Below are positions 47,010 to 57,773 of a stretch of DNA of 64,000 bases, piece after piece. Every line of letters begins with the position of its first letter. Positions within the stretch are counted from its first letter, which is position 1. Source of the DNA: Persicaria tinctoria (Eukaryota > Streptophyta > Magnoliopsida > Caryophyllales > Polygonaceae); contig JBANSL010000019.1 in assembly GCA_037127255.1 (NCBI GenBank), forward strand, positions 10,997,001 through 11,061,000, given 5' to 3'. Below the pieces are notes generated by a model that saw only the letters and a list, made by a program, of their open reading frames with translations, searched no databases and had not been told where the DNA came from. The translations under genes and the position numbers were made by a program.

Positions 47010-47455
47010 TGTTTATTTGAATTTTTTTCAAAATATTCACCAAAAAATAATTATTTAACAAAATATTCAAACTTTGAAAATATTTACACAAATATTCATT
47101 TTTTACAGATATGTCAGAAAAGTGCGATATGAGACCGCGTTTTATTCACAAGTGGCGCTCGAGACTCGAGAGGGTATCTCCTCTAGTGGTGTCTCCTCCT
47201 TCCTCCGGTGGCATCTCCTCCTTCCCAGTTCCAGACCCTCCCACTCCTCCGTTTCCTTTACCTTTAAAAAAAAAAAAAAAAGAGAAATGTAAATTTTTTA
47301 ACAATTGGGTAATTTTTTGTCACTTTTTTATTTAGTTTTAAAATTTTGATCTTGCGAATAAAACGCGGTATATTTTTTAAATATTTTGAATATTTTGTTA
47401 AATAATTATTTTCTAGTGAATATTTTGAAAAAACAAATTCTGTTTATTTATAATT
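47010..47455. mobile_element. Foldback-type element
   Basis: The left arm (about 47019-47150) contains CAAAATATTCAC, AAATAATTATTTAACAAAAT and CCGCGTTTTATTC. The right arm (about 47353-47446) contains the same phrases in inverse complement and reverse order. The loop is a CT-rich, GC-richer segment (47150-47280). This stem-loop shape fits a foldback or decayed MITE. Confidence 0.7.
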
Positions 47456-48016
47456 ATAATTTTTTTTGTTAAGGTAATCAAATAAAAAAAAGTTGTGTAA
47501 ATGTCTTTTGTTCTATAGATGTAGTTTTGTGTGATTTTTCATTTTCTATATTTTTTTGAGAAATACTTTTATTATTTTAATTTCTCTAAGAGTAGCAATA
47601 ACCTTGGCTTTTTAATTTAATTTCACTAATATATATTTTTTTTAGTACAATGCCCCCAAAATTATTAGCACGGTCCTGTCCCTAGTTGAAGGTTATTCTT
47701 TAAAAGAAAACCGATTTAATAAGGGTTTTTTTTAGTTTCTTATTTTATAGGCGATTTTGTGAAAATTCACCAAATTTAAGGGTGGTTTTCTACAATTCAC
47801 CCTTTTATATGATAGGCTTACAAGTGGCTGAAAGAGACGGGCATGAAAAAAACCTTATCCTTGAAGATGCCCACAATTTCTCCTCCAAACACTAAAATCC
47901 TCTCTCTGATTTCAGTGGATAATATGCACTTCAACATGACCAAAAATCCTCTTTTGCTTCTTTTCAGCAAGAACTAGTTGCAAATTAACAAACTGATCAA
48001 AAGAGGGAGCCCATAG
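47456..48016 (+). promoter_or_regulatory. Upstream region of PPD4
   Basis: AT-rich to about 47880, then a leader-like stretch directly before the ATG. A TTATATGATAGG patch at about 47802 could serve as TATA. Nothing else is recognised. Confidence 0.3.
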
Positions 48017-49572
48017 ATGACTCCTCTAGCTGCACCCACTGGGCTCACATCTCCTCCTTGCCGCCATCATATTACATTGAGTTCAATCTTTGAGTCGTCG
48101 TCATCGTCGTCCTTATTCCGAAGAAGCCAATTCATACAATGCCGCGCTTCAACTCCAAAACCGTCGCCATATCCTCACCAAGACCTTGATTCTTGGTAAA
48201 TATAGTATAGACATTCAATGTGGCGATTTTCGTCTTAGTCGTTTTTCATTCATTCATTCATTCTGATGCTTTATTTGCACATTTGGCAGTGCAGGTTTGA
48301 GTCCAACACGGGGAAGACGAGAGGCGATGCTGCAAATGACCATTGCCTCCTCTGCATCCTTGCTTCTTTCCGAAGCTTTTTCGCCTTCTACCTCCCCTGC
48401 TTATGCTGCTGCCAATGGTTAGCAAACTTAGCATAACCGAAAACTCGAGTTTGTTGATGACTTGAAAATGTATCAATCTTATGCTCTGTATATATATACT
48501 GCAGAAGAAGATTTACGAACCTACTCGGATGAGGCCAACAAGTACAAGATTGCCATTCCTAGTGGTGAGTTCGATTCGTTTCTTGATTTGAGTTTCTTTT
48601 AATGCACTCAATTGCTCGAAATTTGGGGAAAGAGCGTGTACATCCTAACTTCCCAGACCCTGCTTAATTGCGGGATATACTGGGTTGTTGTTGTTGTAGA
48701 TTGGCAGGTGGGGAAGGGGGAGACTGATGGACTCAGATCACTAACCGTGTTCTACCCTTCACAAGAATCAAGTTCGAACGGTAAGTGATCAATCAAATCA
48801 GCCCTATCTGTGAATTTTCATTCTGATTTCTGTAACATTGTATATCTTGGGGTATCTGCAGTTAGTGTCTTGATCACAGGGCTTGGCCCCGATTTCACAA
48901 GACTCGAATCCTTTGGCAAAGTCGATGAGTTCGCTGAAACCCTGGTTTGGGTCTAGATCTCTTCTTCACCGTACCTGCAATTTATACTTCATTTATTTTC
49001 TTAATGCTGTAATGTCGAATAACAGGTCAGTGGCCTGGACCGGAGCTGGCAGAGGCCACCGGGGGTCTCGGCAAAGCTTATAGACTCTAAAGCATCAAAG
49101 GGTAATCAAAGTTCCAAGCTCAATCCCATTCATTTACACCAAAGAAGATCCAAAGCAATTGCCTTTCACTGATGAACATTTCGGTTTCGAGTGTATCTCA
49201 GGTATCTATTACATAGAATACACATTGCAGAAGCCTGGTGAAAGCCTGAGGCACATTTACTCGGCTTTGGGTGTCGCAAAGAACGAATGGTACAACAGGC
49301 TTTACACTATCACAGGACAGGTATCTCACCAAGCTGTTGCATTTTTTACACATTTGTGTACAATATGAATTTTTTCGGGTACGAATCTTGATCTTCATTG
49401 TCTTGCAGTTCCTTGAAGAGGAAGCAGACATGTATGGCCCCAAAGTAGAGAAGGTAGGAGTTCTGTTTGTGTACAAAATAAGTACTATTTTTAGAAGGAT
49501 TGTATAGGTTTTAAAGTGTTGCAAAAACGTGTCGTTTTGCAGGCTGTCCAGTCTTTCAGATTTATGAGCTGA
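48017..49572 (+). CDS. PPD4: PsbP domain-containing protein 4, thylakoid lumen
   Basis: Nine exons: 48017-48195, 48290-48417, 48505-48564, 48700-48780, 48862-48944, 49026-49101, 49202-49320, 49409-49453, 49543-49572. They give 266 residues with consistent GT-AG phases. Residues 1-65 form a Ser/Arg-rich chloroplast transit peptide. A twin-arginine lumen-transfer signal follows: GRREAML (Arg69-Arg70), a hydrophobic run and AYAAA before the mature start near residue 102. The PsbP fold follows: DWQVGKGETDGL, NVSVLITGLGPDFT, GLDRSWQRPPG, KGIYYIEYTLQKPGES, NEWYNRLYTITGQ, ending AVQSFRFMS. This pattern matches Arabidopsis PPD4 (thylakoid lumenal 29.8-kDa protein, 260 aa). The precise role of PPD4 is not settled; relatives assist photosystem or NDH assembly. 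The frame is intact. Confidence 0.93.
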
Positions 49573-50282
49573 TCACATTGTAATTCTTGGATCAAGGCTT
49601 AGATTAGGGAGCTTTAAGAGAATTGGTGGTTGAGTTGTACAAACTGCGCGCCTTTGAGAAGCTCTTCAGATCCGAGACAGGTTCCGTGGCTAACTAGATC
49701 ATGCTTTATCGAATGATTTGATAGCCAAGTTTTCAGGCACAACTTCTGTAAAGTGCCCAACTGCAGTTTTGAGGATGATTTAGATCCTCTATTTTGTAAT
49801 TTTGTGTTTTTTTTTTGGTTTAATTTTTTGAATGTCCTGAAATTGGACACACAATGAAACTATATAGTATGTAATATGAATGCCTTTCATTGTATGTTCT
49901 ATAGAAAGAAAACATCAGTTGACCAGGGTCAATGCAGTCACTTCTGATGAACTTCTTTCTCCCATTGCAGATAACTGATCCTCAATCGAACTTGATGGCG
50001 GATCTGAATCCCCTACCGTCTTGAGTTGTGTCATGGTATCACGTCAATACGCAATTGAGAATACGAATGGCTGATCGGTAACAAATGTATATAATCTATA
50101 GAGTACAAGAGATATTGGTGTTTTATTTTGGGAGTATAGTTGAATGCATGTGTTACATCTTGAAATGTTCATATAACTATTATAAGCATATATGTGGATA
50201 GGGAAACAAGTACACAGATCTTGGTGTTTTCTGTTATCGTCGACATACCCTTTATTCAAATGGATGATCACTAGGCAAGGTC
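49573..50282. other. Shared 3' flank of PPD4 and oxygenase copy B
   Basis: The two genes converge here. AT-rich, with an AATGAAA-type poly(A) signal candidate near 49852; no other feature is seen. Confidence 0.5.
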
Positions 50283-53200
50283 TTAGATCCTCAGCCAGGC
50301 AAGGCCGGAGCCATCAATCCCTTTATTATTGAAAGCAACAATGTAGTCTTTGATGGTAGTTTCACGGTACTTGGCCGGGTTTGTCTCCGACACCAACTCC
50401 TTGATCGGTCCATATAGCCTCGCACTAGGCTGCAGCCGTGTCCCATTGAAAAAGCTTGCTACCGACACTCTTGGGCCATCCCGGCTTGCTAGCACTCGAT
50501 GCTCAACGCTCTTAAACTTATCATTTGACAAGAGCTACACCGCCCAAAAAACCAAAGGCATTATATATTTAGACATATATAATTCATTAAGTCCACCTCG
50601 CACTGAGTAGATCGACCAAACATACCTGGAGAAGCTCTCCGATGTTAAGGATGAGAGCGCCGGGGACAGGAGGAACGTCGATCCACTGAAGGGGGTCATG
50701 GTGTAAGACTTGGAGGCCGCCGATATGGTCTTGCAAGAGGAGAGTAATGAAGGTCAAATCAAAATGCTTTTGAGTGGACAAGGTCTTGTCAGGCTCAGGG
50801 CATGGTGGACTGTAATGGGAAACGATGTAGTGGCCGTCGGCACAACCGATGTGTTTGAGATAGGTTGAAGGGAGACCAAGTGCTTCGGATAATAGCTCCA
50901 GTAACAAGTGTGCTAACTCCATCACTTGCTTTGAGTACTTCATCTGAATCTCTCTGCAAGCACAGGTTGACATATAAGTATACCATCAAATTATTATTCA
51001 ATTAAAATTGATGATTTAAATTACTCAGTTGGCATTTTCTGCTAAACAGGAATCAAAAGCCAAGATCAAGCACCACTGAAACTGACTGCACTATCGATCT
51101 TCATCAGCTCATCTATCTTAGCCTCTGTCGCTTTGCAAATGCTTGACCTCCGCCCAATCACTAACAACCGAAACCGGGGAAGACAAGGTCGTGCCTATTC
51201 AAGACTGACACCGAGGGCCTCTGCAGCATTCATTCTGCTAAACCACGGATTTCTTGTTGGGATTTGGGGTATATGTTTCTTAAATTCATGATTTGGATTG
51301 GATTGGTTATGCCAAATTGAATAGAAATGCATGTTTTGCTTTATTAATTGGCTTACTTGATAACATCTTTACTTAATACTCCCTCCGTTCACTTTGAATT
51401 ACTTTTTTTTATTCATAAATTATATAAACTATTTATTTTTTAATATTTTTTTAATAATATCATACTTATTACTAAAAAAAGTACTCCGTATTGTACATAT
51501 TACTAATAATAAGTATAGAATAATTTTAAAAAATTAATTAAAAAATAGATATTTTATTATGTTTTTAGCTCATTAAAAAGCGTGCATAAATAGTCCAAAG
51601 ACAACTATTGTGGGACGGAGGGAGTATATGTTTACGTACATCAATTATTGATATTTACTCCGTACTTGAAAATTTTCCTTACTTTTAGAGCATCAACAAC
51701 AAGCCCGTCCATTGGGGTGTAAACAACCCAACAGAACGGGACCCCAACTAGTACTCTGTTTATACTTCGTATATTTGTTGCCATAAATTTCACCATATTT
51801 TCTCAGCCTAGTGGTAAATTCACCCAAGGAATTTTTAAAGCAAGCGGCCAAGCGGGAGTTCGATTCCTAGCATCCGCTCCATTCACTCAAATTTTGGCCC
51901 TTCTACGGAGTATAGTTTTTATTTTCTTTTTTTAAAATATTTTTTTTTTCAAAAAACTCTTCTAATTTGTAATAAAAACAAATATTTTCCTCCTCTATTA
52001 CTAAATTAGCAATTAACTGTTTGAAAATTTCTTGTGAAAGAAATTTTGAATTGTAAATTAAAACTTGACTTAGTCAATTAGGATTAAATATGTGAAAAAA
52101 TAAAACATATATGTAACAATATAAATACAATGAGTTAAAATCTAATATTCGTACAAAGTAGTCCTATATTAAATTTATTTTAGCCTAGTTTTACTATTTT
52201 TAAAAATTAAAATTTTAAAATATTTTTAATACTAATTTACTTCATAGTGTGTAATTTTTTTTATTAAAATTTAGTATACATTATGGATTGAACAGGGCCC
52301 CAAAAATCATTGGACGACCCTGATCAACAACGAGAGTTTTGATTATCTTAAGATCACTAAAAGGTAAGAATGACATAGTGACTAATAGGTCACGAGTTCG
52401 AATCTCCTCTTCTCATATTGCAATGGTCTAAGACTCTAAGTGCCTATCTATGAACCAAAAAAAGGTAACCTCTTGATTGTAACTTATACCTTAAAGTAAT
52501 TAAGTGATTGGAAGAGGTCACGTTGGTAGAGAGATGTAACTTCTTTCTATTTGTAATTTTGTTTTTTTAATCAAAAAGTAAAGGAAAATATATGAAGGTA
52601 CACATAATAAAGGGAAAGAAAAGACGAATATAAATTTAAGAAGGGGTAAAGAGGTTTCTCCATAATTGTAAAACAAGCCTTTTAAGATAACGTGTAGAAA
52701 AGTGGAAATAAATTTAAACAAAAAATAAATAAATGAGATATAAAATTATGATAGGAATTAGGAAGAGGGAAAAGAAAAGGAGTAAGAGCTATAGTATATA
52801 CCTTGAATAGGTAAATAAAGAGTGGCCACTCTGGGGTTCGAACCGGGGACCTATGAGTACTATTCACAAGTCCTCATTTAATTATTGACAATTAATTTGG
52901 GGTATTTTTGTCAAAAATAAAATATGACATGAATTATTTACCTCATTTAATTATTTTGTTATACTCGTATCCAATATTGGTCCTTAGAGCATGTGCAACG
53001 ATGAGACCCAACCTCGGGCCCTTAACTTACTTTTCTTATGCCATATCAGCTTAAGGGCATCATTCTAACTTTTAAAAATTTTACCTTCATTCGTGAGTCT
53101 AAGTCTTAGGCTCTTAAATTATCTTTTATTATTTTTCCTTTTTATTTACTCAATTCTTTTATTATTATTATTAATAAAAATATTATGTAATTAATTTATA

Positions 53201-54750
53201 ATAACATAGCATAAAAAAATAATTTTTTAATATTTAAAAAGGAAAATATGGGTATTATTCAAATGAATTTTTTTCCAACATACATATGCAAGCGGGTGTA
53301 ATAAACATGTGACAACTATAAGAGCCCCAAGGCTCACCATTGCACGTGCTCTTAGAGTAGAGTTGACATTTTGTTTAATCAAATGGAGTAATAAAACGTG
53401 AATTGTCCAAATTTGTTGAGCCAAGTTTATTTAGATGAGTTGGCAAATGAATGAGATTTGACACAAATCCACAACAATTAAATGTTTTTCAGTCATTAAT
53501 ATATGTACAAACCACACAGCTACAACCTTGAATAGGTAAAGAAAGAGCGGCCATTCCGGGGTTCGAACTGAAGATCTATAGGTACTACCCACAAGTCCTT
53601 TCCGGTGAGCCATTCCGGAATGGTTCAGACAGCTACAAGCCTACAACCATTCACGCAGGAATGGGTAGTCTGGATTCACATATTGAGTTGAAAATAGCCA
53701 TGGGAATATAATATATTATCTCAATATTGAGTTTAAATAGGCATATATGGGAATATAATATTGGAAAATAGGCATGGAAATATTACATACAAACCACAAT
53801 AGATTATAATGTGACAGAAAGAAAAAAGGAATGAAACAGGAAAAACAAAAAGATCATGTTTCAAACTAAAATTTAACGGATCATTTCAGGACAACGAAAA
53901 CTCAACAATTGGCTCTGCGATTCAGAATCATGAAGCAAATTGTGTTAGTATCCCTCCATGGACAATTATTAGAGCTAAGGTCACAACTCCGAGAACAAGA
54001 ATACATATAGCACTAAAATTTAATATAAAAAATGTTAAAATATAAGGTGACAATTTTTGTATTATGAATGCATTTAAGGTATTTGAAAGTGTCCGTGAAG
54101 TTAAAATTGACATTTCTAACTCTTTGATGGACCCTTAATTTGTCAGTTCTAGACTATCTATATTCGTCACGTATTTAAGAAAGTTAACAGTGCAGCAGAC
54201 TGAAACAATTACTTGCAAACAAGAGAATTAGATGTAATTACCTGCAAATAAGGGGAATTTCTTCAACATTATTAGGAGGTGGAGTCATGACACACACAAA
54301 AGTATCCTTCCAAGAAGCAGGCGTAGTGGTATACAGATACTTGTTACTGTTATAGACGAACGTCTTGGAGCTGTCCCTCGTGTAGTACTCCTTCACCTCC
54401 ACGTCCTGCTCGAAGAACCTGCGGGCCCCACCCAGCATCTCCTCCAGGACCCCCTCCTCTATCCCGTGGTTCACCACCTGGAAGAACCCGTACTCCCCCG
54501 CGGCGGCGGAGATCTCGGCCACTACGTCTCTGCGTCGCACCTGATCGCCTCCCAAGGGCCCCGCCAGGTCTATGACCGGGATGGTGGCCCCGGCTGATGC
54601 AGGTGGGGCCTCCTTGGGGGGGTTTGGGTGGATGAAGAAATGGGGTACTTTGGTGATGCCGGCGTCCACGAGTCCTTTGACGCCGGCCTTGGTTTCGTCG
54701 AAGGCCTTGAGCTCTCTTAAGTTGTCATGGTGGTTGAAGTGGGTCGCCAT
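50283..54750 (-). CDS. 2-oxoglutarate/Fe(II)-dependent oxygenase, copy B, with a 3.3-kb intron
   Basis: Exons on the minus strand: 54750-54242, 50953-50626, 50534-50283. They give 362 residues, the same length and intron positions as copy A. The N-terminal part includes [31 protein letters not shown] and [11 protein letters not shown]; the core has [13 protein letters not shown]. Iron ligands are His233 and Asp235, here HFD instead of the commoner HSD of copy A, and His291 (SVEHRV); 2-oxoglutarate contact is Arg301-x-Ser303 (GPRVS). Exon 1 is markedly GC-rich against its AT-rich surroundings. Intron 1 (50954-54241) holds a Stowaway MITE, a Harbinger MITE and several SINE-like repeats; copy A has 89 bp at this place. 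Likely a specialised-metabolism enzyme with unknown substrate. Confidence 0.92.
51377..51626. mobile_element. Stowaway-type (Tc1/mariner) MITE in intron 1 of copy B
   Basis: Element 51379-51624 (246 bp) starts CTCCCTCCGTTC and ends GGGACGGAGGGAG, the standard Stowaway ends, with TA at both sides. Confidence 0.93.
51800..51885 (+). repeat. tRNA-related SINE-like sequence
   Basis: Contains an A-box-like CCTAGTGGTAAATTCACCC and a B-box-like GGGAGTTCGATTCCT at the spacing of a pol III internal promoter. No clear tail or target duplication was found. Confidence 0.45.
52350..52465 (+). repeat. tRNA-related SINE-like sequence
   Basis: B-box-like CACGAGTTCGAATCTCC lies after an imperfect A-box-like part and is followed by TCTAAGTGCC and an A run. 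Confidence 0.45.
52800..52876 (-). repeat. SINE-like repeat, copy 1
   Basis: Minus strand: GGACTTGTGAATAGTACTCATAG, then GGTTCGAACCCCAGAGTGGCC, ending in CCTATTCAAGG. Closely similar to the copy at 53525-53617; the B-box GGTTCGAACCCC is intact. Confidence 0.65.
52984..53354. mobile_element. Harbinger-type MITE in intron 1 of copy B
   Basis: Element 52987-53351 (365 bp) starts GAGCATGTGCAACGATGAG and ends CTCACCATTGCACGTGCTC, near-perfect inverted termini. Target duplication TTA at 52984-52986 and 53352-53354. Confidence 0.85.
53525..53617 (-). repeat. SINE-like repeat, copy 2
   Basis: Minus strand: GGACTTGTGGGTAGTACCTATAG, then AGTTCGAACCCCGGAATGGCC, ending CCTATTCAAGG. The B-box first base differs from copy 1. 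The shared right edge (CCTTGAATAGGTAAA on the plus strand) marks the 3' end of the family. Confidence 0.65.
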
Positions 54751-55050
54751 GATTGCTGCTGGTTTAGTGGTGTGCTTATTTTGGGTTGATGGGAAGGAGT
54801 TTGTAATTATAGATATGGGGACACACATATATTTGATTTTGTTTCAAGCAAGGGTACGTATTGCTTGTGAAGATATTGGAGGTTGTTTTGTGTTATTTGT
54901 TCAACTGATTGCTACTATGACTTCCACTGGTTATAATAATTTGAAAACTCACCGAATTTGTCTTTAACGAATCGGTTATGAGGTCAACCAAGGTTGATGA
55001 ATTGCTTGTGATTTATGTCATGATTCATAATTAGATGCAACGCTTTCTTC
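54751..55050 (-). promoter_or_regulatory. Upstream region of oxygenase copy B
   Basis: The short space before the ATG includes TATCTATAATTAC on the minus strand about 50-60 bases upstream, a weak TATA candidate. Confidence 0.3.
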
Positions 55051-55570
55051 AACTAGGAATTTTTCTATGATTTCATTTAAGAATAGATTCACAGTAATCG
55101 CTTATTTTGATTTGATGAAGCGCTTATTTGGTTACAATAATTTTAGGCTACAATAATCGCTATCTATGACTACAATAATTGTAGGTTACAATAATCGCTA
55201 CCTATTGTTACAATAATCGATTCATTTAGGTGATTTCTTGTAACTCAACTCCACAATTCAATTACGGATATAGTAATAGGTACAAGACTCCGCTCATTAC
55301 AGGAATTCACTCAGTACACGAAATCTTTTATTAAATGAGTTTGATTACGCAAGGTTGATTGATGATTAACAATACAGGAACGTGGTTACAATCTTGTATT
55401 GCATGAACGCTATTGTAATATAAGAATAATTTTGTATTAAAGGAATGTTATTGTAACACAAGAATGAGATTTTATAACATGACTTTGTAACAAGAACGCT
55501 ATTCTATTACATAAATAATATTGTAATACAAGAATGATATTGCCTTTACAAGAATCGACCACATACATGA
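55050..55570. repeat. Degenerate ACAATAATCGCTA / TACAAGAATGATATT repeats
   Basis: TACAATAATCGCTA-like units recur at about 55130, 55150, 55190 and 55207, then TAATACAAGAATG(A)TATT-like units at about 55380-55560. AT-rich and non-coding. Confidence 0.65.
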
Positions 55571-57520
55571 ATTAGAGTTTGTAAAATACAACTGCCAATA
55601 AACAATTCTAAGCAAATAATTTGAAGATTAAAGAGTACCTTAAAACCCTAATCAATTCCACGTTGAGAAAAATATCTTCATCTACCAAATCTTCCAATAA
55701 TTTAACCGTTTACTTTTTAAAATGATAGAATTTTTTTAAAAAAAATTGTTTTTCCTTTTTAAAATGATAAAATTTGATTGTAAGGGTATAAAAGTAATCT
55801 CCATCTAAAAAAAGTACAATTACGTAAAAGAAAACTCAAGTATAGTTAGTAAAAAAAACTTAAAAAGGGTATACTCCACCCAATATTCTCTTTTTTTTAA
55901 TCGGGCAAAATATTTGAAATATAGACAAATCACATATTTTCATAAAGCGGTTGTTATTCACACCCACAAATTTACTATATTCACCACAAATTGCGTTCAT
56001 CAATTTTTAAATATAATTCGTGCGCCTCTAAATGCGTAGCTATGTGATTCCTATGGCGCAGGGTTTTTTTTTATTTTTTGATACCCTGCCCCTCTTGAGT
56101 CACAGGCCTATGGATCAAGAGGCGCAGGGTTTTTGTTTTTTTTTTAAAATAAAACTACCCTGCTCCTCTTGAGTCACAGGGTTGTGAATCAAGAGGCGCA
56201 ACATATTAATATTTTTGGAAAATAATAAGCAACCTTTTTGTAAAAGTAATTATGTGATTTGTAAGTATTTTATATTTTAATTATAAATATGTATAATTTA
56301 AAATATAATATAAAAATGGATAATTATTTAAAAAAAAAATTTGACCATATACTCAATAAATTAAGATAAAAAGAATTGCAATACGTAAATTAAAAGGAAT
56401 CATATATGAAAACATTCAAAGTTTTGTCGAATATATTTAAAAAGAATCATATATGATAACATTTTATTTTTATTAAAATGTGCAAATATATTTAACTAGA
56501 TTAATGTAGATTATTAATATATCGGTATCAATTGAGCAATTATAATAAAGAAAATAAAATTTATAGAAATAATAATGTAGGCGCAAGTAATAAAACTATC
56601 TATATCTATATTTATCTATATCTATATAAACTCTTAAAACATAAGAGTTTTTGCTTATATGTCACATCTAGGTTAATCCTCTCATTTTTCCTTTTTCAAT
56701 TGATTTTTATTTTTACATAACAAATGGTTTTAATTCAAAATATTAAATTAATATGTAACATACATCTATGTTAAAATGTCTATATATTATCACAATAGAG
56801 TTCATCTTGAATGAACTTATTACACCCTTCTCTTAGGAGTTTGTTCTTATAAGTTTAATTCAAAATATTAAACTAATATTTTATTTAATTGTATAATATT
56901 AACTTATTTAATTATTAAGATTTTATTTAATTGAGACACATGACAATTACTCCTTAATCATAGATTTAGTAACCAATTGAATTTATAATTCACATATTTA
57001 TCAAATCTCTTGTTGAATGTTATTCATTTTGAACCATTCAATTAATGCATAATCCAACAAAGCCATTTTAAAGCATATATCCTTACCAATATTCATTAAA
57101 CTATTGTAACAAAAGAAATCTTACTTTTTATATAATAAATTTATTTTAAATCAAAATACATAAATTTGCAATGTGTGTATTGGTGAGTATTAATTACGGT
57201 GAATATTTTAAAGAAGAAATTTTAGTAATTAAGAAATTTATCAATACATATTTATTGTTTGTTTAAAAATAAATTACTTTCATCCCACAATTTATCAATT
57301 CAAAAAATTTATAAGTCATGATTTAATAATGAATGTATTATGGAATTGTTAAGATAGAATATTATCTAATGCTATTATGAAACGTTTAAGAAAAGATATT
57401 ATGAAAAGAATATATTATGAAGTGTTATTATATATTTTTATATAATTTTATTCAATTATGTTCATTCTAAATAATAATTGAAAGAAAATAAAAAATTATA
57501 TAATAAGTATTGTTATTATT
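55571..57520. other. AT-rich spacer, no gene seen
   Basis: Very AT-rich, with only short open frames. It contains the twin hairpins at 56084-56200; no other organised feature is seen. Confidence 0.6.
56084..56200. repeat. Two consecutive hairpins with CTCTTGA/TCAAGAG stems
   Basis: Hairpin 1: CCCTGCCCCTCTTGA (56084-56098) pairs with TCAAGAGGCGCAGGG (56115-56129), one mismatch. Hairpin 2: TGCTCCTCTTGA (56161-56172) pairs with TCAAGAGGCGCA (56189-56200), one mismatch. The loops share GTCACAGG. A related phrase (CTCTTGAGTCGTAACCCTGCGC) lies at about 57672, just before the MULE gene. Confidence 0.85.
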
Positions 57521-57589
57521 GGTTTAGGGTTTAGGGTTTAGGGTTTAGGGTTTAGGGTTTAGGGTCAGGGTTTTAGGGTTTAGGGTAAA
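57521..57589. repeat. Interstitial telomere-like repeat (TTTAGGG)n
   Basis: About eight TTTAGGG units with one interruption (GGGTCAGGGTTTTAGGG), 185 bp upstream of the MULE transposase start codon. Confidence 0.93.
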
Positions 57590-57773
57590 AAAGTTTGTGA
57601 AGTTTTTACTCATCGGGAGTCATAGGCGTACTCCTCATAAAAGAGCTGCTCCTTAAAAGTCATAGGCATACTACTCTTGAGTCGTAACCCTGCGCTTCTT
57701 GAAACGCATACAGGCAAGCTTTTCACAAGCTCTCCCCCAGCTACCTCCAATTCAGATATATTGAACAACAAAA

